Positions 15,358 through 24,304 are shown, counted from the stretch's first letter. The stretch: DNA of 34,421 nt from Gammaproteobacteria bacterium (GCA_028818795.1 JAPPND010000174.1:1-34421); one strand, 5' to 3'. Numbers and translations: made by a program. Notes: a model not told the origin generated them from the sequence alone.

Positions 15358-17625
15358 CATCTCGTCGTCTCCTGCGGTGAGCGCCGCAAGCACTTTCGGG
15401 GGCGACATCGGTAGCTCCCGCAGACGCAGGCCGACGGCGTCGTGGATCGCGTTGGCGACCGCCGCCATCGGCGGGGCGATCGGGACTTCGCCGACGCCGC
15501 GTACGCCGTGCGGGTGAGCGTCGTTCGGGACTTCGACGACCACGGTGTCGATCATCGGCAGGTCGGATGCAACCGGCATGCGGTAGTCCAGGAAGCCGGG
15601 GTTGTCGAGGCGACCCGAGGCATCGAAGATGTACTCCTCGTTGAGTGCCCAGCCGATGCCCTGGGCGACGCCGCCCTGCATCTGGCCTTCGACGTAGCCC
15701 GGGTGAATGGCGCGGCCGGCGTCCTGAACCGCGGTGTAGCGAATCACTTCGACGCGACCGGTCTCCTCGTCCACCTCGACATCGCAGACGTGGGTGGCGA
15801 ATGCCGGCGCGGCGCCCTGTGCGTTCACCGACACGTGCGCGGTGATCGGGCCACCGGTCTGCGACGCCTTGGCCGCGAGTTCCGCGAGGGAGAGGGGCTC
15901 GAAGTCACCGGCGTTTGCGCCTGCCGGACGAGCATGGCCGTTGTTCCAGTCCACGGCATCGGCGTCGATGTCCCAGAGCTGTGCCGCCCGTTCGCGCAGC
16001 TGCTCGACCACGCGTTCGGTGGCTTCGGATACCGCGGTACCCGCGGAGAAGGTCACCCGGCTACCGCCGGTCGTGGCGCTGTAGCCAATGGTGTTGGTGT
16101 CGCCGACCTGTACGCTGACGTTGCGGTAGTGGATGCCGAGGGTCTCGGCAACGATATTCACCATCGACGCGCGCGAGCCGCCGATGTCCGGGTGGCCGGT
16201 GGTGACCGCGACCGTGCCGTCCTCGTTGACGTTCACCTGCGCGCTCGATTCGCCGCCGACATTGAACCAGAACCCGCAGGCGACGCCGCGACCCTGGCGG
16301 CCATTCTTCGGTGTGGCGTAGTGCGGGTGGTCCTGGGCGGCGTGCAGCGTTTCTTCGAAGCCGATGCGGCGGAACGTTGGTCCGTAGGCCGCGCGCGTCC
16401 CCTCCCTGGCGGCGTTCTTGAGCCGGAACTCGATGGGATCGAGACCGAGTTCTGCCGCCAGTTCGTCGATCACGGACTCCACGCCGAACGCGGCGATGGG
16501 GGAGCCGGGTGCGCGGTAGGCGTTGCACTTGGGCCGGTTCGCCACCACGTCGTAGCCCACCACCTTGACGTTGTCGACGGCGTACGGCGCAAAGGCGCAG
16601 TTCGACGCCCCGCGAACCGGGGAGCCCGGGAACGCGCCGGCCTGGAACCGGAATGTCGCCTCCGCGGCAACGATCCGACCGTCGCGCCGGGCGCCGATCT
16701 TGATGGTGTTCGACGAACCCGCGGTCGGCCCCGTGGCGCGAAACACCTCCTCGCGGGTCATCACCATCTTCACCGGGGCGCCGGCCTTCTTCGACAGCGT
16801 GTAAGCCAGCGGCTCGAGATAGACGATGGTCTTGCCCCCGAACCCCCCACCGATCTCCGCCGGGATCGCGCGGATCTCCGAGAGCTTGGCGCCCGTCATC
16901 TTGGCGGTGGCGTTCCGGACCATGAACTGGCCCTGGCTCGAACTCCAGATGGTGGCCCGACCGTCCGCCGCTACGCTGACCAGGCAGGCGTGCGGTTCGA
17001 TGTAGCCCTGGTGCACCGGCTTCGTCTTGAAGTCTCGTTCGATAACGACATCGGCTTCGGCGAAGGCGTCGCCGACGTCGCCCAGCGTGAACTCCGCGCG
17101 GCTCGCCACGTTGGTCGGCGCATCCGCCGCCGACGCGTCGCCCTGGGTGCGCAGGAACTCGTGGAGCACCGGGGCGTCCGGTTGCATCGCGTCGTCGACG
17201 TCGATCACCCAGTGCAGGGGTTCGTAGTCGACGTCGATCAACCCGAGGGCGGCTTCCGCTGCCTCCGCGGTGGTGGCCGCAACGGCTGCCACCGCATGCC
17301 CGGCGTAGAGCGCCTTGTCACGTGCCATGACGTTGCGGCTTACGAAGCGCATGTCCGCAGGACCGACCAGCACGGGGGTGTCGAGGGGAAAATCCACCAG
17401 GTCGGCGCCGGACATCACCGCCTTGACGCCAAGTGCCGCGGCGGCGCGGTCGAGGTCGATCGACCTGATCCGGGCATGGGGATGCGGGCTGCGCAGCACC
17501 TTGCCCCATAGCATGCCGGCTTGCGCGAAGTCGGCGCCGAACGCGGCGCGGCCGGTGACCTTGTCTTCGCCGTCGGGGCGGATCGTGGGCTTGCCGATCC
17601 ACTGGTTGTCCGTCTCATTGGTCAC
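15352..17625 (-). CDS. Xanthine dehydrogenase-family molybdenum-binding subunit (XdhB/CoxL-like)
   Basis: A 757-aa Mo-cofactor catalytic subunit. It begins IGKPTIRPDGEDKVTGRAAFG, has the Moco-binding GGGFGGK in AEIGGGFGGKTIVYLEP, AYRAPGSP in the position of the substrate loop, and the catalytic-Glu motif VRGVGEVPIAPP near the C-terminus. The form-I CO dehydrogenase signature AYxCSFR is absent, so it is probably a hydroxylase of an aldehyde, purine or other heterocycle rather than a true CODH. GTG start 17625 with GGGAGA 7 nt upstream. The FAD and 2Fe-2S subunits it needs are not in the window. CoxD/CoxE-type maturation proteins occur 10-15 kb away. Confidence 0.9.
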   Translation of the reverse strand: MTNETDNQWIGKPTIRPDGEDKVTGRAAFGADFAQAGMLWGKVLRSPHPHARIRSIDLDRAAAALGVKAVMSGADLVDFPLDTPVLVGPADMRFVSRNVMARDKALYAGHAVAAVAATTAEAAEAALGLIDVDYEPLHWVIDVDDAMQPDAPVLHEFLRTQGDASAADAPTNVASRAEFTLGDVGDAFAEADVVIERDFKTKPVHQGYIEPHACLVSVAADGRATIWSSSQGQFMVRNATAKMTGAKLSEIRAIPAEIGGGFGGKTIVYLEPLAYTLSKKAGAPVKMVMTREEVFRATGPTAGSSNTIKIGARRDGRIVAAEATFRFQAGAFPGSPVRGASNCAFAPYAVDNVKVVGYDVVANRPKCNAYRAPGSPIAAFGVESVIDELAAELGLDPIEFRLKNAAREGTRAAYGPTFRRIGFEETLHAAQDHPHYATPKNGRQGRGVACGFWFNVGGESSAQVNVNEDGTVAVTTGHPDIGGSRASMVNIVAETLGIHYRNVSVQVGDTNTIGYSATTGGSRVTFSAGTAVSEATERVVEQLRERAAQLWDIDADAVDWNNGHARPAGANAGDFEPLSLAELAAKASQTGGPITAHVSVNAQGAAPAFATHVCDVEVDEETGRVEVIRYTAVQDAGRAIHPGYVEGQMQGGVAQGIGWALNEEYIFDASGRLDNPGFLDYRMPVASDLPMIDTVVVEVPNDAHPHGVRGVGEVPIAPPMAAVANAIHDAVGLRLRELPMSPPKVLAALTAGDDEMP

Positions 17626-17647
17626 CCGTAGTTCTCCCTATCCGTGT

Positions 17648-17728
17648 TCAAGATCGCCGGGATCGAGACTTCGTACCGCCATGCTGCAACGCAAATCTGG
17701 TCGAGTCAGGCAATACCCACACACGCAT
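17648..17728 (-). pseudogene. Truncated toxin stub after the RHH antitoxin
   Basis: ATG at 17728 overlaps the TGA of the RHH gene (TGATG), the coupling seen in toxin-antitoxin pairs. The frame gives MRVWVLPDSTRFALQHG and stops after 26 residues. VLPDST could be a decayed VapC start (usual ILVDTS), but 26 residues are too few to be sure. The molybdenum-subunit gene begins 22 nt further on. Confidence 0.3.
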
Positions 17729-17967
17729 CAACCAGACCGGCGATCATCCCCTCGGCGCTGCCGCCGCACCCACTCCGCCGGGTCGTCGTCCCATTCGTGT
17801 CCCGTGTCATCGATCCCGCCGAGTGCCACTTCAACGTCGTCCCAACGCCGTTGATCGTCGAGACCACGTCGAATCAGTTCGCAGATGAAGGCGTCACGCT
17901 GCCCGGCACCCGCCCGTCGATCGAGTTCCGTGACAAGGTGGTCGGGCAACGCGATGTGTATTCTCAT
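17728..17967 (-). CDS. Ribbon-helix-helix antitoxin-like protein (VapB/CopG type)
   Basis: A 79-aa protein. MRIHIALPDHLVTELDRRAG forms the RHH beta-strand and first helix, AFICELIRRGL the second helix, followed by an acidic, Trp-containing tail (EVALGGIDDTGHEWDDDPAEWVRR), the usual toxin-binding part. It is the first gene of what was probably a two-gene module; the toxin appears lost (stub at 17648-17728). An orphan antitoxin can still act as a repressor or neutralise related toxins. The interval 17968-18126 between it and oppD has no gene I can support. Confidence 0.75.
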   Translation of the reverse strand: MRIHIALPDHLVTELDRRAGAGQRDAFICELIRRGLDDQRRWDDVEVALGGIDDTGHEWDDDPAEWVRRQRRGDDRRSG

Positions 17968-18126
17968 GGACCTAGACTAGCGCACAGGCCGGCACTGTTG
18001 GCGCCCTGTCCGTCACTTCGACGTCTTACCCTTGATGATCTTCTGGGCTCTGTGCTCGAGCTTTTGGCCATGCCGAAGGAAATCGAATCCGTTGCCGGCC
18101 ACGGTCGGTCACCGCGCGGAACATGA

Positions 18127-19149
18127 CTACTCCGATGCGGTCGCGGTCCGGAACACGTCCGCCGCCTCCACGTCGCAGCCATCGTGGTGGAGCCAGCAGC
18201 GGGCGAAGTGGTCGGCGTGGAGGTCGAAGGATTCGGGGTGGTTGTCCTCGCAGGCCTGCATGGCGTAGGGGCAGCGGGCGAAGTAGCCGCAGCCCGCCGG
18301 CGGCGCGAAGAGGTCGGGCGGGCTGCCGTCGATGGGGGTCAGCTCCTGCGCGGAGTCGTCGCGGTTCGACGGCATGGCGGCCTTCAGTCCGAGCGTGTAG
18401 GGGTGCGCGGAGCGGTAGAAGACGTCGTCGACGCCGCCCTTCTCGACGACCTCGCCCGCGTACATGACCAGCACCTCGTCGGCCATCCGCGCCACCACGC
18501 CGAGGTCGTGGGTGATGAGGATGATGGCCATGCCTCTCTCGCGCTGCAGGTCCCCCATCAGGTCGAGGATCTGCGCCTGGATGGTGACGTCGAGCGCGGT
18601 GGTCGGCTCGTCGGCGACAAGGATCAGCGGTTCGCAGGCGAGCGACATGGCGATCATGGAGCGCTGCAGCATGCCGCCCGAGAACTCGAACGGGTACTGC
18701 CGGGCGCGCTTGGCGGCCTCCGGGATGCGGGTCAGGTCGATCAGTTCGATGGCCCGGGAGAAGGCCGCCCGGTGGCTCATGCCCTGGTGCACCTCCAGAG
18801 TCTCGGCGATCTGGTCGCCGATGGTCATGGTGGGATTCAAGGAGGTCATGGGATCCTGGAAGATCATTCCGACCAGACGGCCGCGAATATCCTTGCCGTC
18901 GATCTTCTTCTCGGCGATGACATCCACGCCGTCCAGCATCGCCGTGCCGCTGGTGATGCGTCCCGGCGGCATGGGGATCAGGCCCATGATGCTCTGCACC
19001 GTCACCGACTTGCCGCAGCCGGATTCGCCCACGATGGCGAGCGTCTTGCCCTTGTCGAGGGAGAAGGACACGCCGCGCACCGCCTGAACGGTGCCGCCGT
19101 AGGTGTCGAACTCGACCCTCAAGTCGTTCACTTCGAGTAGTGTGCTCAC
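18127..19149 (-). CDS. oppD: Oligopeptide/dipeptide ABC transporter ATPase, OppD/DppD type
   Basis: A 340-aa ATP-binding subunit. Walker A GESGCGKSVTVQ, EFSGGMLQRSMIA signature, Walker B LILVADEPTTALDVT, H-loop ILITHDLGVVA. The C-terminal region has GCGYFARCPYAMQACEDNHP, matching the Cys-rich tail of OppD proteins. Start: GTG 19149 (MSTLLEVNDLRVEFDTYGG), with GGGAGA 5 nt upstream. The open frame extends further upstream but without homology. It belongs with oppABC (22916-27037) and oppF (6224-7213) but is cut off from both by accessory genes, so it needs its own promoter in 19150-19296. Confidence 0.93.
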   Translation of the reverse strand: MSTLLEVNDLRVEFDTYGGTVQAVRGVSFSLDKGKTLAIVGESGCGKSVTVQSIMGLIPMPPGRITSGTAMLDGVDVIAEKKIDGKDIRGRLVGMIFQDPMTSLNPTMTIGDQIAETLEVHQGMSHRAAFSRAIELIDLTRIPEAAKRARQYPFEFSGGMLQRSMIAMSLACEPLILVADEPTTALDVTIQAQILDLMGDLQRERGMAIILITHDLGVVARMADEVLVMYAGEVVEKGGVDDVFYRSAHPYTLGLKAAMPSNRDDSAQELTPIDGSPPDLFAPPAGCGYFARCPYAMQACEDNHPESFDLHADHFARCWLHHDGCDVEAADVFRTATASE

Positions 19150-19259
19150 GCTCGTCTCCCGTGGCGACGCCGACAAAATCCGTTCGCCCCCCCAGTGTAC
19201 AACGCCAATCCCGCGTCGGCTTTTGCGCATTCGCGATTCGCTGCCCGCAGGTTCGGACT

Positions 19260-19289
19260 TTGACCACCTACGAGCGTCGGGCGTATCGT
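19260..19289 (+). promoter_or_regulatory. Possible promoter of the AAA/PD-(D/E)XK gene
   Basis: TTGACC (19260-19265) and TATCGT (19284-19289) with an 18-bp spacer stand just before the ATG at 19297. Transcription from it would be nearly leaderless. Weak -10; tentative. Confidence 0.25.
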
Positions 19290-19296
19290 GGCCGCG

Positions 19297-20844
19297 ATGC
19301 CAAGACGCATGCTGCCCATCGGAATACAGACGTTCCGCGACCTCCGCGAACGGGGCTGCTACTACGTCGACAAGACCAACTACCTCGCAAGCCTGGTGGC
19401 GGAAGGCAAGCACTACTTCCTGTCGCGACCCCGTCGGTTCGGCAAGAGCCTCCTCGTCGACACGCTGAAGGAACTCTTCGAGGGTAACGAACCGCTGTTT
19501 CGGGGTACGGCGATCCATGACGGATGGGACTGGTCCGTTCGCCGTCCGGTCGTGCGCCTCGACTTCAGCAACGGCAACTTCAGCGTGCAGGGGAATCTCG
19601 AGTCCAACGTGATGGAGCAACTGGCGGCCGCAGAGCGCCGTGCTGGCGTTGCCACCGAATACGAAACCGCGCCAGGGCGTTTCGCCAGCCTATTGGAAAC
19701 ACTCGCCAAGGAGGCGGGGCAGGCGGTCGCCGTCCTGGTCGATGAATACGACAAGCCAATGCTGGATGCGCTCGATGAGCCGGCGCTCGCCCGCGCGAAC
19801 CGAGGGTTTCTGCGCGGACTCTACTCGACGATCAAGTTCAGCGACGCGCACATCGCGTTCACGCTGTTCACCGGCGTTACCAAGTTCTCAAAGGTCAGCC
19901 TGTTCTCAGACCTCAACAACCTCATCGACATCACCTTGGAAGGCGAATACTCCGCCTTGTGCGGCTACACGGACCAGGACATCGACACGGTGTTTGGGGA
20001 CGAACTGCCGGGGCTCGACCGGGACGCCATCCGCGACTGGTACAACGGCTACCACTGGCTCGGAGAAGAACGGGTCTACAACCCCTACGACATACTTCTG
20101 CTCTTCCGGCGCCGCCGATTCGGTGCCTACTGGTTCGAAACGGCAACGCCCTCGTTTCTCGTTGACACGCTGCTCGAACGTGGTGTCGCCACGCCAGATC
20201 TCGACCGCATGGTAGGGACCGAAGCGTTGCTGTCCACCTTCGACATCGACCGAACTTCGACCGAAGCGCTCCTGTTCCAAACCGGCTACCTGACGATCAA
20301 GCACGAACAGACCGGTGATGGGCGGACGCGCTACCGCCTCGGCTATCCCAACCGCGAGGTGCGGCAGAGTCTGAACGAACACCTGCTGAACGCACTGCTC
20401 CCACGGACATCCTCCGCCGTGGTGCAACGCTCTTCGCTCCACGACCTGTTGCAGGCCAACGACTTCGAGGGCCTAGAGTCGCAGTTGCGCGCGATCTTCG
20501 CCGCCATCCCGCACCAATGGCATACGCGAAACGAGATCGCCAGCTACGAGGGCTACTACGCCAGCGTGGTGTACTCCTGCTTCGCCGCCGAGGGGTTCGA
20601 CATCGTCTCGGAGGACAGCAGCAGTCGCGGGCGAGCCGATATGACGATCCGCTACAACGGCAGCGTTTACGTGTTCGAGTTCAAGGTGGTGGAGCGCGAT
20701 GCCGAACACACAGCCATCGCCCAGCTACGCGACCGCGGCTATGCGGACAAGTACCGGCATCTGGGCGTACCGATCCACCTGATCGGCGTCGAGTTCAGCC
20801 GGGCCGAGCGCAACGTCGCAGCGTTCGAGGTCGAGACTGCCTGA
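19297..20844 (+). CDS. AAA-ATPase-like / PD-(D/E)XK nuclease superfamily protein
   Basis: A 515-aa protein of the AAA-ATPase-like (PF09820) plus PD-(D/E)XK (PF08011) family. The N-terminus reads LPIGIQTFRDLRERGCYYVDKT, then a Walker A-like SRPRRFGKSLLVDTL and VAVLVDEYDKPMLDAL. The middle has GVTKFSKVSLFSDLNNL and DWYNGYHWLGEERVYNPYDIL. The C-terminal nuclease fold shows SRGRADMTIRYNGSVYVFEFKV (D...ExK). Full length. Start ATG 19297; a GTG at 19288 is also in frame. These genes occur as solitary, frequently transferred accessory genes; their cellular role is not settled. The HNH gene follows after 8 nt, so the two probably form one transcript. Confidence 0.9.
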   Translation: MPRRMLPIGIQTFRDLRERGCYYVDKTNYLASLVAEGKHYFLSRPRRFGKSLLVDTLKELFEGNEPLFRGTAIHDGWDWSVRRPVVRLDFSNGNFSVQGNLESNVMEQLAAAERRAGVATEYETAPGRFASLLETLAKEAGQAVAVLVDEYDKPMLDALDEPALARANRGFLRGLYSTIKFSDAHIAFTLFTGVTKFSKVSLFSDLNNLIDITLEGEYSALCGYTDQDIDTVFGDELPGLDRDAIRDWYNGYHWLGEERVYNPYDILLLFRRRRFGAYWFETATPSFLVDTLLERGVATPDLDRMVGTEALLSTFDIDRTSTEALLFQTGYLTIKHEQTGDGRTRYRLGYPNREVRQSLNEHLLNALLPRTSSAVVQRSSLHDLLQANDFEGLESQLRAIFAAIPHQWHTRNEIASYEGYYASVVYSCFAAEGFDIVSEDSSSRGRADMTIRYNGSVYVFEFKVVERDAEHTAIAQLRDRGYADKYRHLGVPIHLIGVEFSRAERNVAAFEVETA

Positions 20845-20852
20845 TTGCAACG

Positions 20853-21277
20853 ATGAACGAGATCGACAAGGAACTCGTCTGTCGGCTGAAGCGCGAGGCC
20901 AACCTGCCGAACTATTCGGCCATTCCGTTCGTCCGTTACCGCGGACGGTGCGGCTATTGCGGTCAGGATCTCCTGGTGGATCGCCAAGGCTACGCTACGG
21001 CCAGGTAGACCACCTGCTTCCACAGGCGCACTACGGGAAGCTGAAGGATGAGCCGGACAACTGGGTCTTGAGCTGCTATCTGTGCAATCAAACGAAACGC
21101 GATTGGGATCCGTTGAAGGACCGACCCGGCGAAGATCATCCTTCGGCCATCCTCAAGGATGATCAGCGCCGCGCGGACTTGATCGCGGAGGTGCGCGCTT
21201 ACATTGCCAAACGGCGTGCGGAGCAGGAGGGAACTGACCGGGAGTGGATGACAGTCGAGGAGTTACTCGGCTACTAG
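20853..21277 (+). pseudogene. HNH endonuclease interrupted by a one-base frameshift
   Basis: Frame one from ATG 20853 carries NLPNYSAIPFVRYRGRCGYCGQDLL; frame two resumes with GQVDHLLPQAHYG, NWVLSCYLCNQTKRDWDP and ends EELLGY at 21277. Together they make a 141-aa HNH protein with both Zn-binding pairs (CGYC, CYLC) and the catalytic VDH. The switch lies around 20985-21005 and needs a one-base deletion. Either it is a recent inactivation or a sequence error: every other residue looks conserved. It follows the AAA/PD-(D/E)XK gene closely. Confidence 0.75.
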
Positions 21278-21308
21278 CCCGTTCCGCAATTCGAGGATTC
21301 GAGGTTCG

Positions 21309-22919
21309 CTACCAACCCGGCGCAGCCTCGAGGACACGCGTCCCGACATTCACGTCATCCTCCGCGCCATAGTGGATGCCGCTTTCGAGGACGTCGTAGT
21401 AGCCCGAGGCAAGGTCGCTCAGGTCGACGCGCCGGTAGACGCTCTCGCCGTTGATCTCCACATGCACGCGAACGACGATGTCCACGAGGTCGTAGCCGCT
21501 CGTATTGGAGACCTCGACCATGACCTGGCCATCCTGAAAGACGGGCTTGGTCTTCACGTAGTTCCAAGGCGCATCCTCGACGTCGAGACTGACAAAGGCG
21601 GTGCGGGCTGCCGTCCCCACATCCCCCGACGCCTGGCTTGCGGCCTCGAACAGGCGTTTGGCTTCCACGCGCTGACCGTCGGCCAGTGCATAGCCTCCGA
21701 GCTTGTAGCTCGCGAACGGCGTCGGCAGGAGGCTGTTGCTGGCCGCGAGATCGGCGCGGGCCATGCGCCGATCCCCCAAGCTGTCCCGAGACAATCCCCG
21801 ACCCAGGTAGTGCCCGAAGTAGTCGGGATTCCGCTCGATGGCGTCGTCGTACGACCGCACGGCGTCGCCGTGGCGACCCTGGCTAGCGAGTATGTCTGCC
21901 CGAATGCCGTAGAAGAGCGACTCACGCGGCTGCTGGCCGATCGCCTGGTCGATCAGGCGCAACGCACGGGCGGAGTTCCGGTCGATATCTCGCCGGGCCT
22001 CGTCGGCCAGGTCGTAGGCTTCCTGGTCTTCGAACAGGGCAGCCATGTGCGCTCGGTAGCGGGCTTCGCCGAGTTCCCCGCCGGGCGGGAACTCCGCCAA
22101 GGCCACGCGGTTGTTCGCCACCCGCTCGGGAGACGGCGGGTGGCTCGCGAACAGTCCTTGCAGCCAATTGCTGTTCCGCCCTTCCGAGAGCGCGACGAAC
22201 TTCTCCTGCAGCGTGACGGCTGCCGACGTGTCGTAGCCCGCCCCGTGCATGTACTTCATGCCGTGGTAGTCGGAGATGCGCTCCTGGTCGCGCCCGAACT
22301 TCTGCCCGGCGAGATGGAAACCGATACTGGTGGCACCGACGATCTTGCGGGCATGCTTCGAATCGTCGGCCGCCAACGCCACCCCGAGCCCCGCCAAGCC
22401 GAACAGCATCTGTCGCTGCATGCGGTTCGCGCCGTGTTTGGCCGCGGCGTGCACCACCTCGTGGCCGAGCACCGCCGCCAGCTCAGCCTCGTTCTCGAGT
22501 TCGACCAAGAGGCCGCGATGGATGCCGATCTTGCCCCCGGGCAACGCCCAGGCGTTGGGCGTGCCGTCGTTGACCACGACGAATTCGTAGGGGAGATCCC
22601 GGTCGCTGAACGCGGCTACCCGCCTGCCCACGGAATCGACGTACTCGGCAACGCCCGGGTCCACGTGGTACTCCCCGCCAGCCATCTGCTGATGCGGTCG
22701 GTACTGGCTCTGACCGATGGAGATCTCGTCTGCGGTCGAGAGCAGCGACAGTTCGCGCTGGCCGGTCACCGGGTTGACGGCGCAACCCGCCGCCAACAGG
22801 AAGAGAAGGAGCAGCGGCGCGGCGCGCGCCGGCTTGCTGGACAGCGGGACGGGACAAGCCCGTCCCCTACGGATGTTTCCTACACGTCCGCAGCCGGGAC
22901 GCGGGTTGGCAACTCTCAT
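21309..22919 (-). CDS. M48-family zinc metallopeptidase lipoprotein with TPR domain (BepA-like)
   Basis: A 536-aa envelope protease. Lipoprotein signal APLLLLFLLAAGC with lipobox Cys46, so probably outer-membrane anchored. Zinc site HEVVH at 153-157 (LGHEVVHAAAKHG) with a downstream ERISDYHGMKY third-ligand region. A TPR-like C-terminal half follows (RALRLIDQAIGQQPRESLFYGIRADIL...). The family (BepA/YfgC) helps assemble or degrade outer-membrane proteins. ATG 22919 overlaps the oppC stop (ATGA), so it is cotranscribed with opp. The first 34 residues are unusually long for a signal peptide, and residues 17-26 are encoded by a REP-like repeat; the original start may have been altered. Confidence 0.88.
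   Translation of the reverse strand: MRVANPRPGCGRVGNIRRGRACPVPLSSKPARAAPLLLLFLLAAGCAVNPVTGQRELSLLSTADEISIGQSQYRPHQQMAGGEYHVDPGVAEYVDSVGRRVAAFSDRDLPYEFVVVNDGTPNAWALPGGKIGIHRGLLVELENEAELAAVLGHEVVHAAAKHGANRMQRQMLFGLAGLGVALAADDSKHARKIVGATSIGFHLAGQKFGRDQERISDYHGMKYMHGAGYDTSAAVTLQEKFVALSEGRNSNWLQGLFASHPPSPERVANNRVALAEFPPGGELGEARYRAHMAALFEDQEAYDLADEARRDIDRNSARALRLIDQAIGQQPRESLFYGIRADILASQGRHGDAVRSYDDAIERNPDYFGHYLGRGLSRDSLGDRRMARADLAASNSLLPTPFASYKLGGYALADGQRVEAKRLFEAASQASGDVGTAARTAFVSLDVEDAPWNYVKTKPVFQDGQVMVEVSNTSGYDLVDIVVRVHVEINGESVYRRVDLSDLASGYYDVLESGIHYGAEDDVNVGTRVLEAAPGW
22846..22872. repeat. REP-like hairpin inside the 5' end of the M48 gene
   Basis: GGGACGGG (22846-22853), five-base loop ACAAG, CCCGTCCC (22859-22866), then CTACGG. 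It lies between oppC and the lipoprotein signal sequence and is translated through as RRGRACPVP. Same arms and tail as the element at 15269-15357. Confidence 0.8.
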
Positions 22920-24304
22920 TCCGTGGCCCGCATCCGCGCGTCCAGCGCATCGCGCAAGCCGTCGCCGAGCAGGTTGAAGGCAAGCACGGTGATGCTGATG
23001 AACGCCGCCGGCGCGATCAGCTCATGGGGCGTCGTCAGCATGGTCTTCAAGCCTTCGTTGCACATGCTGCCCCACGACGGCGTCGGCGGTGCGACGCCCA
23101 TCCCGATGAACGACAGGAACGCCTCCGTGAAGATCGCGCTGGGCACGGCGAAGGTCAGCGTTACCAGGATCACCCCCATGGTGTTCGGGATCATGTGGCG
23201 AAGAACCAGGTAGTTGGTCTTGGCGCCGAGCAGCCGGGAGGCGCCGATGTAGCCCTCCTCCCGGATCTGCAGGATCTGACCCCGGACGAGCCGCGCGGCT
23301 GCCGGCCAGCTTAGGAGCACCATGGCGACAAGCATCGGCCCGATGCCGCTGTCGCCGGATTCCACGTTGAAGAGGATCCGCAGAAGGATCATGAACAGCA
23401 GAAACGGCAGCGCGACGACGAAGTCGGCGAAGCGCATGAGCGCCTGGTCGGCCCTGCCTCCCATGAAGCCGGCTGCGCTGCCGTAGAGGATGCCGATGAT
23501 GACGAAGAAGAACGGCGCCACGATGCCGATGAAGAGCGAGACCCGGGCGCCATGCATCAGCCGCGCGAGCATGTCCCGGCCCAGGTAGTCCGTCCCCAAC
23601 GGATGGAACGCCATCTTGACCGTGTCCCCGGGGCTTACGTCCGAGGCATTCTCGATCAAACCCTTGGACGCTGCTTCCGCGGCCGTGATGACCCGGGTCA
23701 CGTCCGCCGTGACGGTGGTGTAGCTGGCGGATTCGCCACCGCTGCGGTCCAACGGGACCACGGAATAGAAATAGGTCTCTGCCTTCAGATCCAGCCGATC
23801 TTCGAAGCTCACGTTCGCCGGACTCAGGATCTCGGCGATGGGAAGGCCCAAGGCGCCGTCCGGTTCGGGATCGTACTTGTTGCGGTATACCCGGTAGCCT
23901 CCCGCACCCGCCACGGCATCCCAATAAAGCCTGACCGCGGTGGTGGTCGGCTGGTCGGCCACGGTAACCGAGGCAGGTGCCAACAACGTGTCGCCGCCTT
24001 CGATCGGCGTCGCGGCAACCCCGCGCCAGGGCGTGTAGTCCTCCGCGACGGTGGCGGTTCGGTCCGCGCCGGGCGGAACGCTGATCTGGTCGAGATCCTG
24101 GGCGGCCGGATTAACCGTCCACACGAACGGCCCGAGCACCGTGAATGCCAAGAGGGCAACCACGAGGTAGAGGGAAATCAAGGCACGGCGGTTGGCCTTT
24201 AAGCGAATCCAGGCATCCTGCCAATACGACAGGGACGGCCGGGAGACGGTTTCCACTTCCCGTTCGACCTGCACCCTTTCCCAGGAGAGCGTTCCCTCGG
24301 CCAT
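22916..24304 (-). CDS. oppC: Oligopeptide ABC transporter permease OppC with an inserted FN3-like domain
   Basis: A 462-aa permease, about 150 residues longer than usual. TM1 lies at about 41-63 (ALISLYLVVALLAFTVLGPF). The standard post-loop motif HPLGTDYLGRDMLARLMHGARVSL starts at 234, followed by the remaining membrane spans and the EAA loop (GASRLLGAKTNYLVLRHMIPN). Between TM1 and HPLGTD, where normal OppC has a short loop, sits a beta-rich segment of about 95 residues that looks like a fibronectin type III domain (separate entry). The topology of the family puts this loop in the periplasm. ATG 24304, 3 nt after the oppB stop; the end overlaps the M48 gene by 4 nt. Confidence 0.93.
   Translation of the reverse strand: MAEGTLSWERVQVEREVETVSRPSLSYWQDAWIRLKANRRALISLYLVVALLAFTVLGPFVWTVNPAAQDLDQISVPPGADRTATVAEDYTPWRGVAATPIEGGDTLLAPASVTVADQPTTTAVRLYWDAVAGAGGYRVYRNKYDPEPDGALGLPIAEILSPANVSFEDRLDLKAETYFYSVVPLDRSGGESASYTTVTADVTRVITAAEAASKGLIENASDVSPGDTVKMAFHPLGTDYLGRDMLARLMHGARVSLFIGIVAPFFFVIIGILYGSAAGFMGGRADQALMRFADFVVALPFLLFMILLRILFNVESGDSGIGPMLVAMVLLSWPAAARLVRGQILQIREEGYIGASRLLGAKTNYLVLRHMIPNTMGVILVTLTFAVPSAIFTEAFLSFIGMGVAPPTPSWGSMCNEGLKTMLTTPHELIAPAAFISITVLAFNLLGDGLRDALDARMRATE
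23696..23980 (-). other. Fibronectin type III-like domain within OppC (residues about 109-203)
   Basis: Segment pattern: PASVTVADQP, then TAVRLYWDAVAGAGGYRVYRN with the conserved Trp of strand B and Tyr of strand C, FEDRLDLKAETYFYSVVPLD with the YxYxVxAxD-type strand F, then SGGESASYTTVTADV. Spacing and key aromatic residues follow the FN3 consensus. It would face the periplasm next to the substrate-binding protein. Confidence 0.75.

Noticed and set aside
18013-18126. Short minus-strand peptide frame after oppD (GNGFDFLRHGQKLEHRAQKI...)
   Set aside because: Only 29 codons from a GTG, with no ribosome binding site and no recognisable family; could be a decayed tail but is not supported.
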